Assembly (NCBI GenBank): GCA_040880025.1
Contig: JBBDJD010000022.1
Coordinates: 1 to 64,000, forward strand
DNA from: RCIO01 sp040880025
Lineage (GTDB): Bacteria; Pseudomonadota; Alphaproteobacteria; Rhizobiales; Rhizobiaceae
Reading direction: 5' to 3'
Length of the DNA: 64,000 nt
Of this stretch, positions 32,640 through 41,474 are shown piece by piece. Both the position numbers and the translations under genes were made by a program. The first letter of the stretch is position 1. Every line of letters starts with the position of its first letter. The notes under the pieces are model-generated. The model worked only from the letters and a program-made list of their open reading frames with translations, did no database searches and was not told where the DNA came from.

Positions 32640-32710
32640 GCGCCCTCCTTCCAGCATACCCTGGCAGCGTCTTTGCTACCGAATGAATTACCGCGTTTTG
32701 TTCCGACATC

Positions 32711-32738
32711 AAACAAAAGCCCCGCCGAAGCGGGGCTT
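32711..32738 (-). terminator. Rho-independent terminator between the catB-like gene and yidC
   Basis: On the minus strand AAGCCCCGC-TTCG-GCGGGGCTT forms a 9-bp stem with a UUCG tetraloop, followed by TTTTGTTT. It lies 19 nt after the yidC stop at 32758 and ends the rpmH-rnpA-yidC transcript, so catB-like/engB start from their own promoter or from read-through. Confidence 0.9.
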
Positions 32739-32757
32739 GTCCAGATGGTTGTCTACT

Positions 32758-34569
32758 TTATTCGGCGGGCGTCGGTTTCTTTTTGAAGAGTCCCACCAGA
32801 TTGTCCCACAGCTCGATCTTGGCGCCCTGCCGCTTCATGATCACGCCTTGCTGGAGGATCGACAGGAAATTGTTCCACGCCCAGTAGATGACCAGTCCGG
32901 CGGGGAAGGTTGCCAGCATGAAGGTGAACACCACCGGCATCCAGGTGAAGATCATCGCCTGGGTCGGATCCGGAGGCGTCGGGTTCATGCGCATCTGCAG
33001 GAACATCGTGATGCCCATGATCAGAGGCCAGACGCCGACCATCAGGAAAGCGCCGAACACCGGAATCGCGGAGGGATCGAAAGGCAGCAGCCCGAACAGA
33101 TTGAAGACAGAGGTCGGATCCGGCGCGGCCAGATCCTGGATCCAGCCGAAGAAAGGTGCATGCCGCATCTCGATGGTGACGTAGAGCACCTTGTAGAGCG
33201 CGAAGAAGACCGGAATCTGGATCAGGATCGGCCAGCAGCCCGCTAGCGGATTGATCTTCTCCTTCTTGTAGAGCTCCATCATCATCTGCTGCTGTTTCAT
33301 CTTGTCGTCCGCGTATTTTTCGCGGATTTCGAGCATCGCAGGCTGCATCTTTTTCATGTTCGCCATCGACTTGTAGGACTTGTTGGCGAGCGGGAAGAAG
33401 ATGGCCTTCACCACCACGGTGGTGGCGAGGATGGCGAGGCCGAAATTGCCGAGCAGGCGAAAGAGCCAGTCAATCAGGTAGAACGTCGGCTTGGTAATGA
33501 AATAGAACCAGCCCCAGTCGATCAGGAGGTCGAACTGGCGGATTTCAAATGCCGTTTCGTAGGCATCGATCTTCTGCGTTTCCTTCGCGCCGGCGAAGAA
33601 CCGGCTTTCCACCGTCTCGGAAGCTCCGGGAGCCACCGTTAGCGCATCTCCGAGATAGGCTGCCTGATAACGGGGACGGTTGTCGCTGTCGAAGTAGGAA
33701 TAGGTTGGTTGGAAATTGCCGCCTTTCGGTGGAACAAGCGCGACCGCCCAGTATTTGTCGGTGATGCCGAGCCAGCCATCGCTGGACGGACCAGGTGTCA
33801 TCACAGGCGTATCCTGCAGGTCGTCATAGTCTATTTCCTGCAGCCCTTCCTCGCCGGTAACGCCGATCAGGCCCTCGTGAAGCACGTAGATGCCGATGGT
33901 CTCAGGCGTGCCGAAGCGCATTGTCCGGCCGTATGGGGAGATTGATGCCGGCGCCGAGCCGGCGTTTTCGATTTCGTCCGTGACGGTGAACATGTAGTCG
34001 CCGTCGACCGCGATTATCCTGCGAAAGGTCAGGCCCGCATCATTCGTGTAGGTGAACACCACCGGCCTGTCCGGTGTGAGCACTGGTTCGCCTTCGACCG
34101 ACCACACGGTGTCGTTCTTGGGCAGCGAGCCTGCCCCGGTGCCGCTGTAGCCGAGTTCGACGAAGTAGCCGTCATCACGCTGCGCCGGCTTGAGCAACTC
34201 CACATTGGGCGAATTCTTGTCGACGGCGACGCGATAGTCCTTGAGCACGAGATCGTCGAGACGGGCGCCGGTCAGGTTGATCGATCCCGCAATGCGCGGC
34301 GTGTCGATGCGCACGCGCCCGCCTTCAGCCCCCGCCGCCTCATTCGCCGCCACCGGCGCGCCGGGAACATCGCCCGACGAAGCCGATGGCAACTCGGCGC
34401 CGCTGCCGGACGTGGCGGGCGCCTCGGATTGAGTCTGCTGTTGCTCGGCTTCAATCCGGGCTGTCTCACGCTGTTCCTCGATGCGGGGGTTCATGTAGAA
34501 CACCTGCCACAGCGTCAGGATCGCCACCGAAAGCGCAATCGTGATGAAGAAATTGCGATTGTTTTCCAT
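32758..34569 (-). CDS. yidC: membrane protein insertase YidC
   Basis: Inserts and folds inner-membrane proteins, alone or with SecYEG. The 603-residue protein has the Gram-negative layout: an N-terminal anchor (ENNRNFFITIALSVAILTLW), a large periplasmic beta-domain (about 60-350), then the conserved core with five membrane helices and LIDWGWFYFITKPTFYLIDW, KSMANMKKMQPAMLEIREKY, and FKKKPTP at the C-terminus. Start at MENNRN is the family start. Lies 10 nt after rnpA with no yidD between, and ends at a strong terminator. Confidence 0.96.
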   Translation of the reverse strand: MENNRNFFITIALSVAILTLWQVFYMNPRIEEQRETARIEAEQQQTQSEAPATSGSGAELPSASSGDVPGAPVAANEAAGAEGGRVRIDTPRIAGSINLTGARLDDLVLKDYRVAVDKNSPNVELLKPAQRDDGYFVELGYSGTGAGSLPKNDTVWSVEGEPVLTPDRPVVFTYTNDAGLTFRRIIAVDGDYMFTVTDEIENAGSAPASISPYGRTMRFGTPETIGIYVLHEGLIGVTGEEGLQEIDYDDLQDTPVMTPGPSSDGWLGITDKYWAVALVPPKGGNFQPTYSYFDSDNRPRYQAAYLGDALTVAPGASETVESRFFAGAKETQKIDAYETAFEIRQFDLLIDWGWFYFITKPTFYLIDWLFRLLGNFGLAILATTVVVKAIFFPLANKSYKSMANMKKMQPAMLEIREKYADDKMKQQQMMMELYKKEKINPLAGCWPILIQIPVFFALYKVLYVTIEMRHAPFFGWIQDLAAPDPTSVFNLFGLLPFDPSAIPVFGAFLMVGVWPLIMGITMFLQMRMNPTPPDPTQAMIFTWMPVVFTFMLATFPAGLVIYWAWNNFLSILQQGVIMKRQGAKIELWDNLVGLFKKKPTPAE

Positions 34570-34579
34570 CGAGGATTCC

Positions 34580-34927
34580 TCAGCCCGCTTTGCGCATCCG
34601 GCGGGAAAGTTCATTCTTGAGCTGATCGAACGGAACGTGGAGCACGTCGTTGCGTCCCACGATCACATAATCACTGCCCGCCGCCATGTCATCGGCGGCG
34701 TGGACGCGAATTGCTTCCCTCAGCCGCCGTCGGATGCGGTTTCTTGTCGCCGCATTACCGGTTTTTTTCGTCACGGTGAGGCCAAACCGTGGCGGTTCGT
34801 CATCTTTCCGATCGAGCACTTCGAGCAGAAACAGCCGCCCTCGCAGTTTCTCGCCCTTGCGGACGGCGAGAAACTCGGTCCGTTTGCGGAGCTTGCGCGG
34901 CAGGTTCCGCTTCGCCCCCCGGTTCAA
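34580..34927 (-). CDS. rnpA: ribonuclease P protein component
   Basis: Protein subunit of RNase P, which matures tRNA 5' ends. From a TTG start (GGAGGG upstream) it is 115 residues, the normal length, with the RNR signature in KKTGNAATRNRIRRRLREAIR and opening RGAKRNLPRKLRKRTEFLAVRKG. The open frame runs 27 codons further through rpmH and is rejected as the start. Between rpmH (22 nt upstream) and yidC (10 nt downstream), the usual order. Confidence 0.93.
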   Translation of the reverse strand: MNRGAKRNLPRKLRKRTEFLAVRKGEKLRGRLFLLEVLDRKDDEPPRFGLTVTKKTGNAATRNRIRRRLREAIRVHAADDMAAGSDYVIVGRNDVLHVPFDQLKNELSRRMRKAG

Positions 34928-34949
34928 TGACGCCGGCCCTCCGGCCGGA

Positions 34950-35084
34950 TCAGGCGGTAAGGCGCTTGCGGCCACGCGCGCGACGCGCCGCGACGACCTT
35001 GCGGCCACCGGTGGTGGCCATGCGCGAACGGAAGCCGTGGCGCCGCTTGCGGACGAGTTTGGACGGTTGATAGGTACGCTTCAT
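34950..35084 (-). CDS. rpmH: 50S ribosomal protein L34
   Basis: A 44-residue ribosomal protein: MKRTYQPSKLVRKRRHGFRS, then MATTGGRKVVAARRARGRKR ending LTA, the full L34 pattern. ATG at 35084. First gene of the rpmH-rnpA-yidC operon; the rnpA start lies 22 nt after its stop. Confidence 0.97.
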   Translation of the reverse strand: MKRTYQPSKLVRKRRHGFRSRMATTGGRKVVAARRARGRKRLTA

Positions 35085-35483
35085 TTGTTTCGATACCGCG
35101 GCGTGCGGCCCTTCTTGGGTCTGTCTCGATCATGAGAGCAGGAGCGTTTGTCGTGGGCTTCCCCGACGCACAGCATCAACTGCGCCGGGGGGCGCCCGAA
35201 CGTGCGCGGCTTATAGAAATAGACGTTGGCGAAGTCAATCATGGCCATCGCCCGGCCTTCCCGGTCCGACGCGCCCTCTCACGCTTCGGTGAGACGGGTT
35301 GGCGCGGGCCTCAAAAGGCAGTGAAAGTGGGCACTTCTCCTTGCTTATGCGTCGCCAAGGCATCAAGTGGGCAAATGGGGCGCAACGTCGTGCATCGTCG
35401 ACAATTCACACCTGAACCCTGTGATGAACCCGCAATGCCGGGGTATGCTGCACAAATGGCTCCGCTGTCCTGGTTTGGGTTGA
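35085..35483. other. intergenic region upstream of rpmH, no gene recognised
   Basis: About 400 nt between the leftward rpmH operon and the rightward TVP38 gene. It must hold the rpmH promoter. I see AAGTGGGCA twice (35325-35333 and 35365-35373) but no convincing coding region, DnaA boxes, tRNA or terminator. An open frame exists on the plus strand but has no recognisable protein character. Confidence 0.5.
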
Positions 35484-36254
35484 ATGAATACTGACGAGAT
35501 GACTGCGATGAAGGCGGCCAAGGAACGCGCGACGGCCAGGCGCTCCGGTTACTGGCGCTATCTTCCGCTCCTGATTGTCGCGGCCGGCCTCGCATTCGGC
35601 TATGCGATGGGATGGCAGCGCTATTTCACATTGTCCTTTCTGTCGGAAAGCAGCGACGCGCTGAGGGCGCTGGTCGATAGCCGCCCGGTTCTCGCTCCGG
35701 TGGTATTTTTCATTGTCTACACACTCGCGATCGCCTTCTCGTTTCCGGCCGCGTCGGTCCTGACCATATTCGCCGGCTTCCTGTTCGGCTGGCTCATGGC
35801 CGGGGTCATGGTCGCCTTTGCCGCCACGCTGGGAGCGACCATGCTGTTTCTGGCTGCGCGCAGCGCCTTCGGCGACGTCCTGCGCCGGCGGGTGAGCGGC
35901 CGGGCCGCACGGCTTGCGGGCGGATTCGAGGACAATGCCTTCGGCTATCTGCTTGTGCTCCGCCTCGCGCCGGTGTTTCCGTTCTTCGTGATCAACATCG
36001 CGCCGGCCCTCTTCAATGTCTCTGTTCGTGTCTACGTCACCGCCACCTTTTTCGGCATTCTGCCCGGCACATTCGCCTACGCATGGCTGGGGCAGGGCGT
36101 TGACAGCGTACTGGTGGCGGCGCGCGCCGCCGGCAAGGAGCCGTCCGTCGGCGACCTCGTCACGCCCGAGATCACCCTGGCCTTCGTCCTGCTGGCGCTT
36201 GTCGCGGCCATTCCCACCATCGTAAGGACAGTGCGCGGTCGACTTTCCCGCTGA
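35484..36254 (+). CDS. TVP38/TMEM64 (SNARE-associated, DedA-like) membrane protein
   Basis: Inner-membrane protein of 256 residues in the TVP38/TMEM64/DedA superfamily, with about six hydrophobic segments and the conserved FPAASVLTIFAGFLFGW (about 94-110) followed by GATMLFLAARSAFGDVLRRR and FVINIAPALFNVSVRVYVTA then FFGILPGTF. Members are linked to lipid or small-molecule transport across the membrane; the substrate is unknown. The FAD oxidoreductase gene begins ~31 nt downstream, a recurrent pairing in bacteria. Confidence 0.9.
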   Translation: MNTDEMTAMKAAKERATARRSGYWRYLPLLIVAAGLAFGYAMGWQRYFTLSFLSESSDALRALVDSRPVLAPVVFFIVYTLAIAFSFPAASVLTIFAGFLFGWLMAGVMVAFAATLGATMLFLAARSAFGDVLRRRVSGRAARLAGGFEDNAFGYLLVLRLAPVFPFFVINIAPALFNVSVRVYVTATFFGILPGTFAYAWLGQGVDSVLVAARAAGKEPSVGDLVTPEITLAFVLLALVAAIPTIVRTVRGRLSR

Positions 36255-36285
36255 TCTGGCGGCCGTGCAAGACAGGGGCTCCTTC

Positions 36286-37713
36286 ATGCCGACGACATTG
36301 AAACCCGATATCTGCGTGATCGGGGCCGGCTCCGGCGGATTGACGGTGGCGGCGGCCTGCGCGGCGTTTGGCGTGTCGGTCGTCCTCATCGAAAAAGGCA
36401 AGATGGGCGGCGATTGCCTGAACTATGGCTGCGTACCGTCCAAGGCGATGATCGCGGCGGGCAAACTTGCCCAATCCATGCGCTCGGCGTCGCAATTCGG
36501 CATCGCCGATGTCGAGCCGGACATCGATTTCCGCAAGGTGAACCGGCACATTCATTCCGTGATTGCGGCGATCGCGCCGAACGACTCGGTCGAGCGCTTC
36601 ACCGCGCTTGGAGTTCGCGTCATCCAGGCGGAAGCAAAATTCACCGACAAGCGCACCGTTGCCGCCGGAGATCATGAAATCCGCGCCAGGCGCTATGTCG
36701 TTGCGACAGGGTCTTCGCCGCTTGTTCCTCCCATCCCCGGCCTCGACAAGGTCGAGTACCTGACCAACGAAACCATCTTCGAGCAAACGCGGAAGCCGTC
36801 CCACCTGATTGTCGTCGGTGGCGGGCCGATCGGCATGGAACTGGCGCAGGCGCACAGCCGGCTCGGCAGCAAGGTCACCGTCGTCGAAGCCGCGACCGCG
36901 CTCGGCAAGGACGATCCCGAACTTGCGGCCATCGCGCTTGAACGCCTGCGTGGCGAAGGCATAGCCATCCACGAACAGACAAGTGTCGTGAAAGTGGAGA
37001 GGCGAAACCGCAACGGCGTGCGCGTTCACGTCGAAGCCGGGACCGGCGCGAGCCAGATCGACGGCACTCACCTGCTTGTCGCTGCCGGCCGCGCCGCCAA
37101 TGTCGACGGTCTCGGACTGGATGCGGCGGGCATTGCCCATGATCGCCGTGGCATCAAGGTGACCGGCAAGCTGAGAACGACCAACCGGAGGGTCTATGCC
37201 ATCGGCGATGTCGCCGGTGGGCTGCAATTCACCCATGTGGCGGGCTATCACGCCGGACTGGTTGTACGCGCGCTGCTGTTCAGGCTGCCGGCGCGCGAGA
37301 ACCGGTCGATCATTCCGTGGGCGACCTTCACCGATCCCGAACTGGCCCAGGTCGGGCTCACGGAGGCGGAGGCGATGAAGAAACATGGTCGCATTTCGGT
37401 GCTTCGCTGGCCCTATGCCGAAAACGACCGCGCACAGGCGGAGCGCAAGACAGTGGGGTTCATCAAGGTTCTGGCTGGAAAACGCGGGCGCATCCTTGGC
37501 GTCGGCATCGTCGGCGCCAATGCCGCGGAAATGATCAACATCTGGGCGCTGGCGCTGTCCAGGGGTATGGCGCTCCGCGACATGACCGCCTATGTGCCGC
37601 CCTATCCGACGATGACCGAAATTGGCAAACGCGCCGCAATCACCTATTTTGCGGGTGCGACGCGCAAACCCATCGTTCGCCGGCTGATCGCATTCTTGCG
37701 CCGCTTCGGCTGA
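36286..37713 (+). CDS. FAD-dependent pyridine-nucleotide disulfide oxidoreductase (mercuric-reductase/lipoamide-dehydrogenase-like)
   Basis: Class-I flavoprotein disulfide reductase of 475 residues: FAD site ICVIGAGSGGLTVAA (about 9-23), redox-active disulfide GGDCLNYGCVPSK, NAD(P) site IVVGGGPIGMELAQAHS (about 175-191), and second FAD motif VYAIGDVAGG. The C-terminal active-site region reads YVPPYPTMTEIGKRA, where lipoamide dehydrogenases have HPT-SE: the Glu is kept but the catalytic His is replaced by Tyr. That argues against a true LpdA. The GTG 21 nt upstream is an alternative start. Paired with the TVP38 membrane gene; electron acceptor unknown. Confidence 0.88.
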   Translation: MPTTLKPDICVIGAGSGGLTVAAACAAFGVSVVLIEKGKMGGDCLNYGCVPSKAMIAAGKLAQSMRSASQFGIADVEPDIDFRKVNRHIHSVIAAIAPNDSVERFTALGVRVIQAEAKFTDKRTVAAGDHEIRARRYVVATGSSPLVPPIPGLDKVEYLTNETIFEQTRKPSHLIVVGGGPIGMELAQAHSRLGSKVTVVEAATALGKDDPELAAIALERLRGEGIAIHEQTSVVKVERRNRNGVRVHVEAGTGASQIDGTHLLVAAGRAANVDGLGLDAAGIAHDRRGIKVTGKLRTTNRRVYAIGDVAGGLQFTHVAGYHAGLVVRALLFRLPARENRSIIPWATFTDPELAQVGLTEAEAMKKHGRISVLRWPYAENDRAQAERKTVGFIKVLAGKRGRILGVGIVGANAAEMINIWALALSRGMALRDMTAYVPPYPTMTEIGKRAAITYFAGATRKPIVRRLIAFLRRFG

Positions 37714-37762
37714 CAGGCAGGCGCGTCGCGGTCGAACGCGCAGTGCGCCGGAGAGATTTCGG

Positions 37763-39250
37763 ATGACCGGTTCGGACGAAAACGGCAGGCAGGCGGTGAA
37801 GGCGACCGCGCGCGACGTGCCGTTGACGCGGGGACTGTCGACCAAGCTGCTTCTTCTGACCGTGCTGTTCGTGATGATCGCCGAAGTGCTGATCTTCCTG
37901 CCTTCGGTGGCGAATTTCCGCCTGCAGTGGCTCAACGAGCGGCTGGGCACTGCCGCTTCCGTCGCAACCGTTCTCATGCACGCCGACCCCATGGATCTGG
38001 ATCAGGTCGCGCAGGACGACGTTTTGATGTCGATCGGCGCCAAGGCGATCGCCGTGCGCGACGAGGGCGAGTCGCGGCTGCTGGTGGTGACCGAGATGCC
38101 GCCCGAGGTCGACACCCACATCGACCTTGCCGCGACTGGTCCGATGCTGGCCATCGCCGGGGCGCTCGACACGCTTTTCTACGGCGGCGATGAGATGCTG
38201 CGCGTGACCGGCCCGGTCGGCGACAGCGACAAGGAATTCGAACTCATCATTCCCGACACCCAGCTCCGCTTTGCGATGCTGATCTTCGCCCGCAATGTGG
38301 CCGCTCTCTCTCTGCTTATTTCGCTGATCACCGCCACGCTCGTCTTCTACACCATCAACCGCATGATGATCGGCCCGATCCGCAGGATGACGCAGTCGAT
38401 GCTGACCTTCGCGCAGGCGCCCGATGATGCGAGCCGCATCATCAAGCCGCGGCAGCGCGCCGACGAAATTGGCGTCGCCGAGCGTGAACTGGCCAGCATG
38501 CAGGACACTCTCCAACACACGCTCGCGGAGCAGAAGCACCTGGCCGACCTCGGCCTCGCCGTCTCCAAGATCAACCACGACATGCGCAACATCCTGGCCT
38601 CGGCGCAGCTGATTTCCGATCGCCTTCGCCTGGTCAAGGATCCGACCGTACAGACATTCGCACCCAAGCTGGTGCGGGCGATCGACCGTGCGGTTGCCTA
38701 TACGGAGGGCGTTCTCGCCTACGGCCGCACCCAGGAAGCGCCGCCGGCGCGGCGCCGCGTGCGCCTGAAAATGCTGGCTGACGACGTCATCGGCCTTCTG
38801 GGGATCGATTCCTCGAATGGCATCGAATTCATCAACGCGATCGACAACGATCTGGAGGTTGACGCGGACGCCGAGCAGCTTTTCCGCGTGCTCACGAATC
38901 TTGGCCGCAATGCGGTGCAGGCCATGGCGGGCGACACGGAGAGCGCGCTGGTGCGGCGCCTCACCATCGACGCCGGGCGCACCGGCACGGTCTGCCGCAT
39001 TACGGTCTCCGATACCGGGCCCGGACTGCCCAAGAGGGCCCGCGAGAATCTGTTCGCCGCCTTCAGGGGCGCCGCGCGAAGCGGGGGCACCGGGCTTGGT
39101 CTGGCGATTGCCAACGAGTTGGTGCGCGCCCATGGCGGAACGCTGGAATTGGTGGAGAGCATCGGCGGAAGCACTGTTTTCGCCATCACCATACCCGACC
39201 AGCCGGTCAACCTGAACGAAGCGCGCAACGTGCTGCGCAAGCAGGCCTGA
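37763..39250 (+). CDS. orphan sensor histidine kinase with HAMP domain
   Basis: A 495-residue membrane sensor kinase: first TM (about 27-48), periplasmic sensor domain (about 50-170), second TM (about 175-197), HAMP (about 198-250), H-box VSKINHDMRNILASAQ with the phospho-acceptor His, and an HATPase domain with the N-box LTNLGRNAVQA, G1 DTGPGLP and G2 GGTGLGLAIANEL. No response-regulator gene is adjacent, so the partner is elsewhere. ATG 49 nt after the FAD oxidoreductase gene; cotranscription is possible. Signal unknown. Confidence 0.92.
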   Translation: MTGSDENGRQAVKATARDVPLTRGLSTKLLLLTVLFVMIAEVLIFLPSVANFRLQWLNERLGTAASVATVLMHADPMDLDQVAQDDVLMSIGAKAIAVRDEGESRLLVVTEMPPEVDTHIDLAATGPMLAIAGALDTLFYGGDEMLRVTGPVGDSDKEFELIIPDTQLRFAMLIFARNVAALSLLISLITATLVFYTINRMMIGPIRRMTQSMLTFAQAPDDASRIIKPRQRADEIGVAERELASMQDTLQHTLAEQKHLADLGLAVSKINHDMRNILASAQLISDRLRLVKDPTVQTFAPKLVRAIDRAVAYTEGVLAYGRTQEAPPARRRVRLKMLADDVIGLLGIDSSNGIEFINAIDNDLEVDADAEQLFRVLTNLGRNAVQAMAGDTESALVRRLTIDAGRTGTVCRITVSDTGPGLPKRARENLFAAFRGAARSGGTGLGLAIANELVRAHGGTLELVESIGGSTVFAITIPDQPVNLNEARNVLRKQA

Positions 39251-39523
39251 TCCGCTTAATCCGGCCAGGCCCGCGGCGCCCGTGTGGTCCGCGCCCGCGC
39301 GAGCGCCATGTTCCGCTGCCCGCTTTGGCCGTGTTCGGCTGTAACAAGGCCTCGTTTCGCGGCCTGTCAAAATGCGGACCAGCCGAAATCGCGCCGGGTA
39401 GATTGGTTGAGGCGCATGCATCCGATCACCGCAGCCACGCAATTATTGCTGCCGCGCCTGCTTGCATTTCGGTTGGCCAGTCGCTAGTTAGCCCATTCGC
39501 TGGCTTTGGCTGGCGAAAAATGT

Positions 39524-39543
39524 GATTGCGCACCAGCGCAATC
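39524..39543 (+). promoter_or_regulatory. hairpin in the 5' leader of tRNA-Arg
   Basis: GATTGCGC-ACCA-GCGCAATC is a perfect 8-bp stem with a 4-nt loop ending 6 nt before the mature tRNA. Upstream, TTCGC and GCGAA around 39497-39516 can form another stem, and CTTGCA (39461-39466) with CTAGTT (39484-39489), 17 nt apart, is a candidate promoter. The remainder of the ~300-nt gap after the kinase gene holds nothing I can support. Confidence 0.45.
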
Positions 39544-39549
39544 CGCGCA

Positions 39550-39626
39550 GCGCCCGTAGCTCAGCTGGATAGAGCACCAGACTACGAATCTGGGGGTCAG
39601 AGGTTCGAATCCTTTCGGGCGCGCCA
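39550..39626 (+). tRNA. tRNA-Arg(ACG)
   Basis: A 77-nt tRNA with encoded CCA. Acceptor GCGCCCG (39550-39556) pairs with CGGGCGC (39616-39622); D-arm AGCTCAGCTGGATAGAGC; anticodon stem CCAGA/TCTGG with loop CTACGAA, anticodon ACG at 39584-39586; T-arm with GGTTCGAATCC. ACG (wobble A to inosine) reads CGN arginine codons. Confidence 0.97.
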
Positions 39627-39729
39627 CTTAACTTACTGAATTCAGATAGAAAAAGTACACCGCCGTCCCGCCGCGTGCTTCGCCATGCTCGCTGGCAGCG
39701 CCGCGCTCGTTTTTCACACCTATCTGACC

Positions 39730-41454
39730 CTAGAACGGCCTGCCGGCGGGGCGTCCGATGTCAGGACGCGTCAATCCTTCCGGCGCGTCCTCGCCGGGCG
39801 GCATGCTGGCTCTGCCGCGATATTTCGCCAGCAGCCGGGGTTCGATGTCGGACTCATCATAGATGCCCAACACGATGCCCTTGTTCTGCGATCCGCCCTT
39901 GCGCATGGACATGATCGCGTCATCGGACACGGTCGTGCGTTGCGAACACCGGCGTGCCCATGCGAACAGATGGCCGTACATCTCCTCGATGATCTTCCAG
40001 TGATCCTTGCTATCGCCCAGATCGTCGAATTCGCGCGGATCGGTTTCGAGGTCGAACAGCATCGGTCGGAAGCCGCCCTCGGAGTGGATCATTTTCCACC
40101 GCTCGGTGACGACCATGAACATGCGCGCGTCGCGCGGCGCGAGCCCCAGCCGGTCGGCGATGGGCGTCGCCGAATAGTCGTATTCGCTGATGGCAAAGCC
40201 GCGCCATTCGGCCGGTTCTTCGCCGTGCAGGAACGGCGTCAGGGAGCGGCCCTCGAGTATGTGCATCGGCAGCGGAGCGCCGATCGCCTCCATGATGGTC
40301 GGGGCCAGGTCGATCGATTCAACCAGCGCGTCGCACACAGTGCCGCGTGCGGCGTCAGCCGCCTTGCGCGGATCATAGACGATCAAGGGAATCCGCACGG
40401 AAGGGTCGTGGAACAGCTCCTTCTCGCCCAGCCAGTGATCGCCCAGATAGTCGCCATGATCGGACGTGATCACGATCATGGTGTCCTCCATGCGGCCGGT
40501 TTTCTCCAGATAGGCGAAAAGCCTTCCCATCTGATCGTCGCACTGCTTGATCAGGCCCATATAGGCCGGGACGACAGCATCGCGCACCTCATCGCGGGCG
40601 AAGGCGCTGCCGATCCTGCCGTCCATGAACTGCGCGAATACGGGGTGCGGGTTTTGCCGCTCGCGGACATCGCGGATCGCGGCCTGAATGTGCTCGCCGC
40701 CATATATGTCGTTGTAGGGAGCAGGGACAATATAGGGCCAGTGCGGCTTGATGTAGGAGAGGTGACAGAGCCACGGTTCCTCAGCATCCGCGCCTTGCAG
40801 GAATTCTATCGCCTGCGAGGTGAGCCATGTGGTTTCGCTGTCTTGCTCGGCCACGTTGGCGGCGAGCCCGGCGTTTTTCATCAGCCAGCCGCTGGCAATG
40901 TTGCCGTCCTCGTCGACTCCGGCATTGGCGTTGTTGGCCCACGGATTATTGTCGGTGTAGCCCTGCGCGTTCAGGTATTCGTTGTAGGGCGAACGGCGCG
41001 TATCGTAGAATCCGTCAGCGCCTTCCGCCCACAGGCCGTCGTCGCGCGTATGGACGTCGAACCCGCATTCCGACACGCGAGCGCCGATGATGGAATCGCG
41101 TGGGATGCCGAGCCGCTCCATACCCTCTTCGTCGGCTTTCATGTGGGTCTTGCCGATCAGCCAGCTTCGCATGCCGTGCCGGCGCAGATGATCGCCCAGC
41201 GTCATTTCGCCGACCTTGAGCGGGAAGTTGTTCCATGCCGCGCCGTGGCTGGATACGTAGCGGCCGGTGTAAAAGCTCATCCGCGATGCGCCGCAGATCG
41301 TGGACTGCACGTAAGCGCGCGAAAAGCGGACGCCGTGTGCGGCCAGCGAGTCGATGTTCGGCGTGTGCAGGTGCTCGTGCCCGGCGCAGCTCAGATAGTC
41401 GAACCGGAGCTGGTCGAACATGATGAAAAGTACGTTGCGGACTTCGCGCGCCAT
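39730..41454 (-). CDS. sulfatase / phosphonate-monoester-hydrolase family enzyme
   Basis: Alkaline-phosphatase-superfamily hydrolase of 574 residues without a signal peptide. The N-terminus has FIMFDQLRFDYLSC (metal Asp) and the formylglycine site CGASR in TICGASRMSFYTGRY, matching C-x-(P/A)-S-R for activation by FGE. Further metal residues appear in MIVITSDHGDYLGDHWLGEK. The cytosolic location and length resemble rhizobial phosphonate monoester hydrolases, choline-sulfatase-like and aryl-sulfatase-like proteins; the substrate cannot be fixed. Same strand as the TAXI/TRAP genes 118 nt upstream, so uptake and hydrolysis may be linked. Confidence 0.9.
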   Translation of the reverse strand: MAREVRNVLFIMFDQLRFDYLSCAGHEHLHTPNIDSLAAHGVRFSRAYVQSTICGASRMSFYTGRYVSSHGAAWNNFPLKVGEMTLGDHLRRHGMRSWLIGKTHMKADEEGMERLGIPRDSIIGARVSECGFDVHTRDDGLWAEGADGFYDTRRSPYNEYLNAQGYTDNNPWANNANAGVDEDGNIASGWLMKNAGLAANVAEQDSETTWLTSQAIEFLQGADAEEPWLCHLSYIKPHWPYIVPAPYNDIYGGEHIQAAIRDVRERQNPHPVFAQFMDGRIGSAFARDEVRDAVVPAYMGLIKQCDDQMGRLFAYLEKTGRMEDTMIVITSDHGDYLGDHWLGEKELFHDPSVRIPLIVYDPRKAADAARGTVCDALVESIDLAPTIMEAIGAPLPMHILEGRSLTPFLHGEEPAEWRGFAISEYDYSATPIADRLGLAPRDARMFMVVTERWKMIHSEGGFRPMLFDLETDPREFDDLGDSKDHWKIIEEMYGHLFAWARRCSQRTTVSDDAIMSMRKGGSQNKGIVLGIYDESDIEPRLLAKYRGRASMPPGEDAPEGLTRPDIGRPAGRPF

Positions 41455-41474
41455 TTGCCGTCACCAATGCATTC

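Noticed and set aside
34928..35008. N-terminal extension of rnpA over rpmH
   Set aside because: It overlaps the whole end of rpmH in another frame and lacks a ribosome-binding site; the TTG start gives normal RnpA length.
34950..35483. replication origin next to rpmH-rnpA
   Set aside because: This order marks oriC in some gammaproteobacteria, but no dnaA gene or DnaA-box cluster was seen here.
35132..35494. 120-codon frame before the TVP38 gene
   Set aside because: No protein-like pattern, overlaps the TVP38 start and has no ribosome-binding site.
36265..36285. GTG start for the FAD oxidoreductase
   Set aside because: Possible, but the ATG 21 nt later opens directly with the family N-terminus and follows a G-rich sequence; kept only as an alternative.
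37640..39442. 600-codon minus-strand frame opposite the histidine kinase
   Set aside because: Antisense to conserved kinase motifs and without start signals.
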